A DNA stretch of 64,000 bases from Chaetorhynchus papuensis. Lineage: Eukaryota; Chordata; Aves; Passeriformes; Rhipiduridae. Below are positions 54,601 through 60,600 of the stretch, piece by piece; position 1 is the first letter of the stretch, and each line of letters starts with the position of its first letter. Made by a program: the position numbers and the translations under genes. The notes beneath the pieces are model-generated. The model ran no database searches and had not been told where the DNA came from. It worked only from the letters and a program-made list of their open reading frames with translations. Location of the stretch: the NCBI GenBank assembly GCA_013396525.1, contig VWYX01000908.1:124001-188000 (forward strand), written 5' to 3'.

Positions 54601-57600
54601 ATGCAACAGACAGCAAAGGCTGAGCTGATCTCCAGAGAGCACCTGTGAGCAGATGTGTGAGACACTGCCTCTGCCTGATGCTGGGAGACAGGTGAGCCTT
54701 TAGAGTGCCTTTCCAACACTCCAACACTGTTACTTTAGCTAAAACCGACATGGCCTTAATTTGATCCCAAAACTCTCTTTAAAAGCTTCCCAGAACTACC
54801 TGCAGAAGTTGACAGTCTGTTTCTGTTTCCAGTGTCCACTCAGCTTTATGCTGAATGCAGAAATCCCCTCTAGCCCTCAGGGTGCATCTGCCAGCCTGCA
54901 GCAGGAAAATGCCCTCTGTGGTGGAGCCTGTGGCTGCAGAGAACAAGACAGAGTTTTCAAAAGGCAGCCCAAGCTGGCTGAGCCAGGGAAGTGAATGCCT
55001 GAGCATCCCTTGGAGTGTGTATTCATGCTGGCAGGAGGTGTCTATCTGCACATCCACTGCTCTGCCATCACACTGCAGGTTCATTAACAAGCCCACGTTG
55101 CAGATGTTCTGTCGAAATGAGCCCCCCAAGACTGCAGCACGAGGCAATCCCATCCTCTGCAACAGAAAAGATTACACTGTTTGAAACACACCAGGTAAAG
55201 CTATCGTCTTCCTAATTTGTTCCTAATTCATGAGAAAACATTTCTTCTTTCTGAAACAATCTGCTTTTGGAAAGGACCATACAATACAGCTTGTTTCATA
55301 GAGAAATCAGAAATTTCTCTGTGAAAAACCTGAAAAACAATGGGGAGGAAGGGGTGGGTGGAAGAAGAATAAATCCTACAATAACCTTTTCATAAATAAT
55401 GTAGAAGAAAAAAATCTTAACCTCCACAATTACAGACCAAAAGGACAAACTTTTTTCCTAAAATCTAGTGAAAAGCATATTTTAATTAAAAAACTATTAT
55501 TAAGCAACATTTTTATGGCAACAACAGTAACATCTGCCATTGTATTACTCCAAATTATCATCTTCAAATACACTTCCCCCTGCAAGTGCTCTGACTCATT
55601 GCTCTGCCAAAACAACTTTAATGACCAAAATTGGCCTGTCCATAAATGTGTCAGGAGACAGTTTTCTGTGAGTCAGTGATCTGAAATACAGAGCCTGGAA
55701 TGGCATGCAGAAAACAATCTGGGCTTACCTCTAGACTGACGCACTTGTTTCTAAGGGCAAGTACCCATCCTGTCTCATTGCTTGCCAGGCTCACTTCTCC
55801 ATCAGCTTCCAAAGTGCAAGGCCCAAGGACAATACCAAGGATGCCCTTGTACTTGTCACTTCTCGTGGCTGACATCTTCAGCTGGTTCTCTCTGGCAATT
55901 CCCAGAGAATGAAGTGAAGGCAAAGAATGCTGGAAGTCGATTTCTAAATGAGGCTGGGTGTTAGTGGTGGCATAGAGTTGCAGGCAGGCAAACAGGTCAT
56001 GAAAAGAAACATGTCCAAAAAAGATGACAGTAAAGTTGCTGGTAAATATTGACCCATTCAGTGAAACTCTTGCTGGAGTCTGAAAAATTACAGAAAACTG
56101 TTGTCAGGTTTGCTTTCCTGTCAGGTCACATACTGTTTTTAAAAGCTCATATTGCTAGAAGAGAACTGTTCCCCTACACTGTTCTGTATTCGTCCTACAT
56201 AATTATAAACGCTGAAACAAATTAAGAAAGGGCCTGAAATCTTTATTTTAGAGTTCCATAGTAGAAATAACAGGAAGAAAACCCAAACCAATAATTAAAG
56301 GAGTGAAAATATTTGAAAGTGCACACAAAACTTGCAGGTAGCTCAAGTCCATTTCTACGTGGCTGACACTTTCAGTACTTAGATTCCCTTCATGGTAGTT
56401 AAGACACTGTTATTGAGAGGAAAGTTTATAAATTAAGCCAGTACCTCAAAATGATGAAATGCAATTGCACCATTGCAAAGGCCAGAAAGTTGTTTGGTAG
56501 CAGATTCTCCACTGCAAGCAACCTGTTGATGTTGTCAACAAAGCACATTCAGAGCATGAAGAAAAGCAGGGGGGACTAAAATTCAAAGGAGCAAGTTACA
56601 GGGCTGCTTTAAGGATCAAATGGATGAAGGTACCAGAACATAGATTTAAGATTAAAGGTTAGAGTTCAGTTTCAAAAAGATAAACAGTTTAGTGTTTAGT
56701 GCACTAAATATATTACAACATACAGCAGGATTTCTGCAAACCTCTAGCACACGTGGAACAATGTCCATCAGTCCTCCCACATCATGGTGAAGTGAAAGAG
56801 AAATTTCCATAGCTATGCCAGTGGTTTTCTTCTCTATTTCAATTTTGAGCTGCTCTGTCTCCACTGTGGTTGTTATCCCTGCAGCAATCTTTCCGGAGAA
56901 ATTCTATGCACAAAAGAAAGCAAATCATGGAAAGAAACAAACAACAACATCCCAGCAAAAAATGGGAAAGGCAGAGTCTGTTTCACTGTGCTTAAACATC
57001 ACAGCCTGTGTCAGGGCACCAGCACTGATAAAATAAAAGTGCAAATTCATCAAGGCAGCCTCATTTCTAGTAGAGATTGTAGTGTTTTGCCAGACATTCT
57101 AAATGCAGTGTAATAATTCTTCTGGCTCCAAAACATATTGAGAACATTCAGTACCCTGAAGGATTTGAGCCCTCAGGCACAAAAAATTAAAGCACTGACA
57201 CTACTAAAAAGCAAGGCAAAGGAACTGTTTAGAATTCTTCCTCTGCACACCTGTGTGTCTCACCCTACCATAGTGGCTGAACTCACCCAAAAATAAACAT
57301 AAGAGTGACTTGAGCCTTACAGTGGATGTCTGAGGTAGCAAAGTATTTGAAACCTTCTTTTATGGAAAGATAATCTGCAATGCCAAAGAGCTGTTACGTT
57401 GTTCACAGATCTATAGCAGAAATGCAGATAGAGAGAACACTGGCCAAGCAACACCACACCAGCAATCATGGTCCATAATTCTTCTGTGGGTAGGAAGTTC
57501 CAAAGGGAAAGCCATGCTAAACACCCTCCTCCTCTTTAGCAGCCATCCAAAGGACAACATCAGGACCAGTTAAATCCAGTACCAGATGCATCCTGAGGCT

Positions 57601-60600
57601 GACACCTGATGGCTGCACACCTTAGGCCTGGTGGTCCACGTCCCATTTATAGGGGAAAGATAAAATTGGATAAGACATCTGTTCCTATGCAGCAAAGCAA
57701 TTCACTTAAATGAGAACTGAATGTAGCATCTCATTTAGTCTAGATTCAGCTCCAAGAGCTCAGATGACAGGTTGACAGTATGACAAGGAGCCAGACAACA
57801 CCTTTCTTTCACACACTAATTTAGTACATCTCAAAAACGGAGCATCTTTAACAATGAATATACACAGTGCACAGGAAAAGCCTAGAGTTATTATATATAC
57901 ACTGATTGTCATGCCAGAAATTAAACTTTCACAGGCAGAACTCTTCTTACCTCATAATAGGCAGCAGCTTCTACAACAAAAGGGATCCCATGTTTCTTTA
58001 TCTTTGAGATGTTGTGCTTTAAGCTCACAGACAGCTGGGATTTTGGAGGCTCTGTGGCCAGTCTGTGCCCTCCAAACACAGCAGCAATCCTTTCACTGCC
58101 ACTCTGCAGGGCTATGGCAGTGGTGTGATTTCCTGTGCCATGCTCACACGTGGCAGTAAGGATGCCTTCCAACGGCAACCCTATGGACAGGGAAGGAAGG
58201 AAAATCAACACAGCACTTCTGGGTTGTCATTATTGAATACAGAGAAGATGTATTACAGATCAAAAGAAGCCTTCTGTAGTTTTTCATAAGAAAAGACACA
58301 CCTTTATATAAAGTGTGATCCCTTTAGTGATATTTATAGAAGGACATGACCTACCAGGTGAAAAGTGTATTGAAAAGGGACTGCTAAATTAAAATGTAGC
58401 ATGCACTTTGGAAATCAAGGATTTTCCTTTTCTTAATAAAGGATATCTACCAGTTGGTATTGTGTCCAACTCCAGTAACCAGCTGTCAAAAAGATTCAGA
58501 ACAGATTTATTCTGTCCAAAAGGATCCATGCAAAATTACTGTTAACTCCAGTTCGTGAAAATCCACTGCTTTGCTTAGGAAACAACACTTGGCATAAAAC
58601 TATACTTAGAGGAACTGGTCAACTTAGATCCTGTGCAGGAACACAGATGTACAGGAGAGAAATAATTTACTCTGAAGTATTTCAAAACTCTTTGAATTAT
58701 TTCTGTGTCCATTTTACTGTATTTTCTCAACAATATTAAAAAGAATGCTGCTAAGACTGGATCACATTTTGTTCTGGTGTGAGCAAACACAACTCATCTG
58801 TTTCCACTGGTCAGCAGTCATTTAGATAAATTCACCTTGTTACACCACACCTTCAAGTCAGAGTTTTCCTCCTACCTGCATTTTTTAAAAAGTTGATATT
58901 ATGTGTGAAGGTCCCACTGACTGTGCTGTGCCCACAATCCAGGACATTGAAAAAATCTACAGAAAGAGCCTTCTCATCCACCTGGAAGCTAGCTAGCCCC
59001 CTTTTCTTCTCTTTACTCAGTTCCAGGTGTCCTTTCAGTCTTGCCTCCACTGGGATTGCCTGAGTGCCATTCTGAACCATGGCAATAGTGATACTGTGTA
59101 CAGTGGTGTTCCCAAACACGTTCCTGTTCCTGACATGGAAGCCATACAGGCTTCTGTTGATCATCACATTGATGTTACCTGAAACAGGCAGAAATTATTA
59201 CTGTGGAGAGAGATTCTTGGGACAAAAATAACCCCAGTTTTAGAATTAAGATATAAATTAACCATTAATTTAGTATCAGGAGGAAGCAGAAGGATTTCCA
59301 TCTGTTATAATAGATAATTTTGCCTAATCAAGAGAGCAAATCAGTTTAACGTTGAGGGTTTCTCTACTAGTGAGTGTCTGTGTTTGAAACAAATTACATA
59401 ATAGTATTTCTAGCAGCTGCTCCTTTTTATTCACCAAGCTGCTTGTGCCCTTAGGCCATGGACTATACTGCACTCCTTCTGAAGGAAAATTTACAGAGGG
59501 ACTGTGACCTAGTGTAATTGCAGGCTAAACAATCCCTCCAGAGCTCTGCAGTGACCTGCTCCACCCATGGAGCCATTCAAAGGAGTAAGAGTTTCAAGTC
59601 AGCTCCCACATTTCAGAAGAGAAAAGAGGCCACCCACTATTTCCTCCAATCCATGAAAATATGAAAAATTCTAAACTGTGTTTTTTCACTGAAAAGTACC
59701 CTCAACCCAATGACCCAAGGTTCATTTTGCATGCTAAATACTCTCGTCTGCATTAAACAGAATCACAGAATAGTTTGGGCTGGAAGAGACCTTAAAGCCC
59801 ATCTTGTTCCAACCCCTCTGCCATGGGCAGGGACACTTTCCACCAGTCCAGGTTGTTCAAAGCCCCATTCAACCTGACCCTGAACACTTCCAGGGATGGA
59901 GCAGCCACAGCTTCTAAGGGCAACCTGTTCCATTTTCCAATCACCCTCATAATGAAGAATTTCTTCCTAATATACAATCTCACCCTGCCCTCTGTCAGTT
60001 TGAAGCCATTCCCCATTGTCATTTCACTCCAGGCCTTTGTCCAAGGTCCCTCTCCATCTCTCTTGGAGCCTCTTTAGGCACTGGAAGGGCCTCTAAGGTC
60101 TCCCTGGAGCCTTCTCTTCTCCTGGCTGAGAACCACAGCCCTCCCAGCCTGGCTCCAGAGCAGAGGTGCTCCAGCCCTCTGATCATCTCTGTGGCCTGCT
60201 CTGGACTTGCCCCAACAGGCACACATTGTTCTTCTTGGGGCCCCAGAGCTGAATACATTGTGTAGCTCAGGAATGATTACACTAAAATTAAGAAGCTTCC
60301 TTAGATAGCTGCAGATTAGCACAAAACACAAAGGAACAGAGTACCATCATGAATGTTGTTTTTGCACTTCAGTAATCCATCCAGAGAAAGAACATGAGGT
60401 ATGGCCTGTAATCCAGTAAAAGTGTGTTGGACTCTTCCATTCAGGGACAAAACAAACCCAGCTTTTCGCTCCCTGGCTCCCATGAAATCCATGTGGAGGC
60501 TATTTTCATTAAGCTTCAGCTCAGAAGACAACAGAAGTCTAAAAAGACAGACACAGAAATTGCTAGTAAGATATTATTATGGTTGATTCAGGATTGTCAA

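Noticed and set aside
59792..60022. 76-codon minus-strand frame with RKKFFIMRV
   Set aside because: It is a remnant of the CR1 polymerase reading frame inside the CR1 copy, not a host gene.
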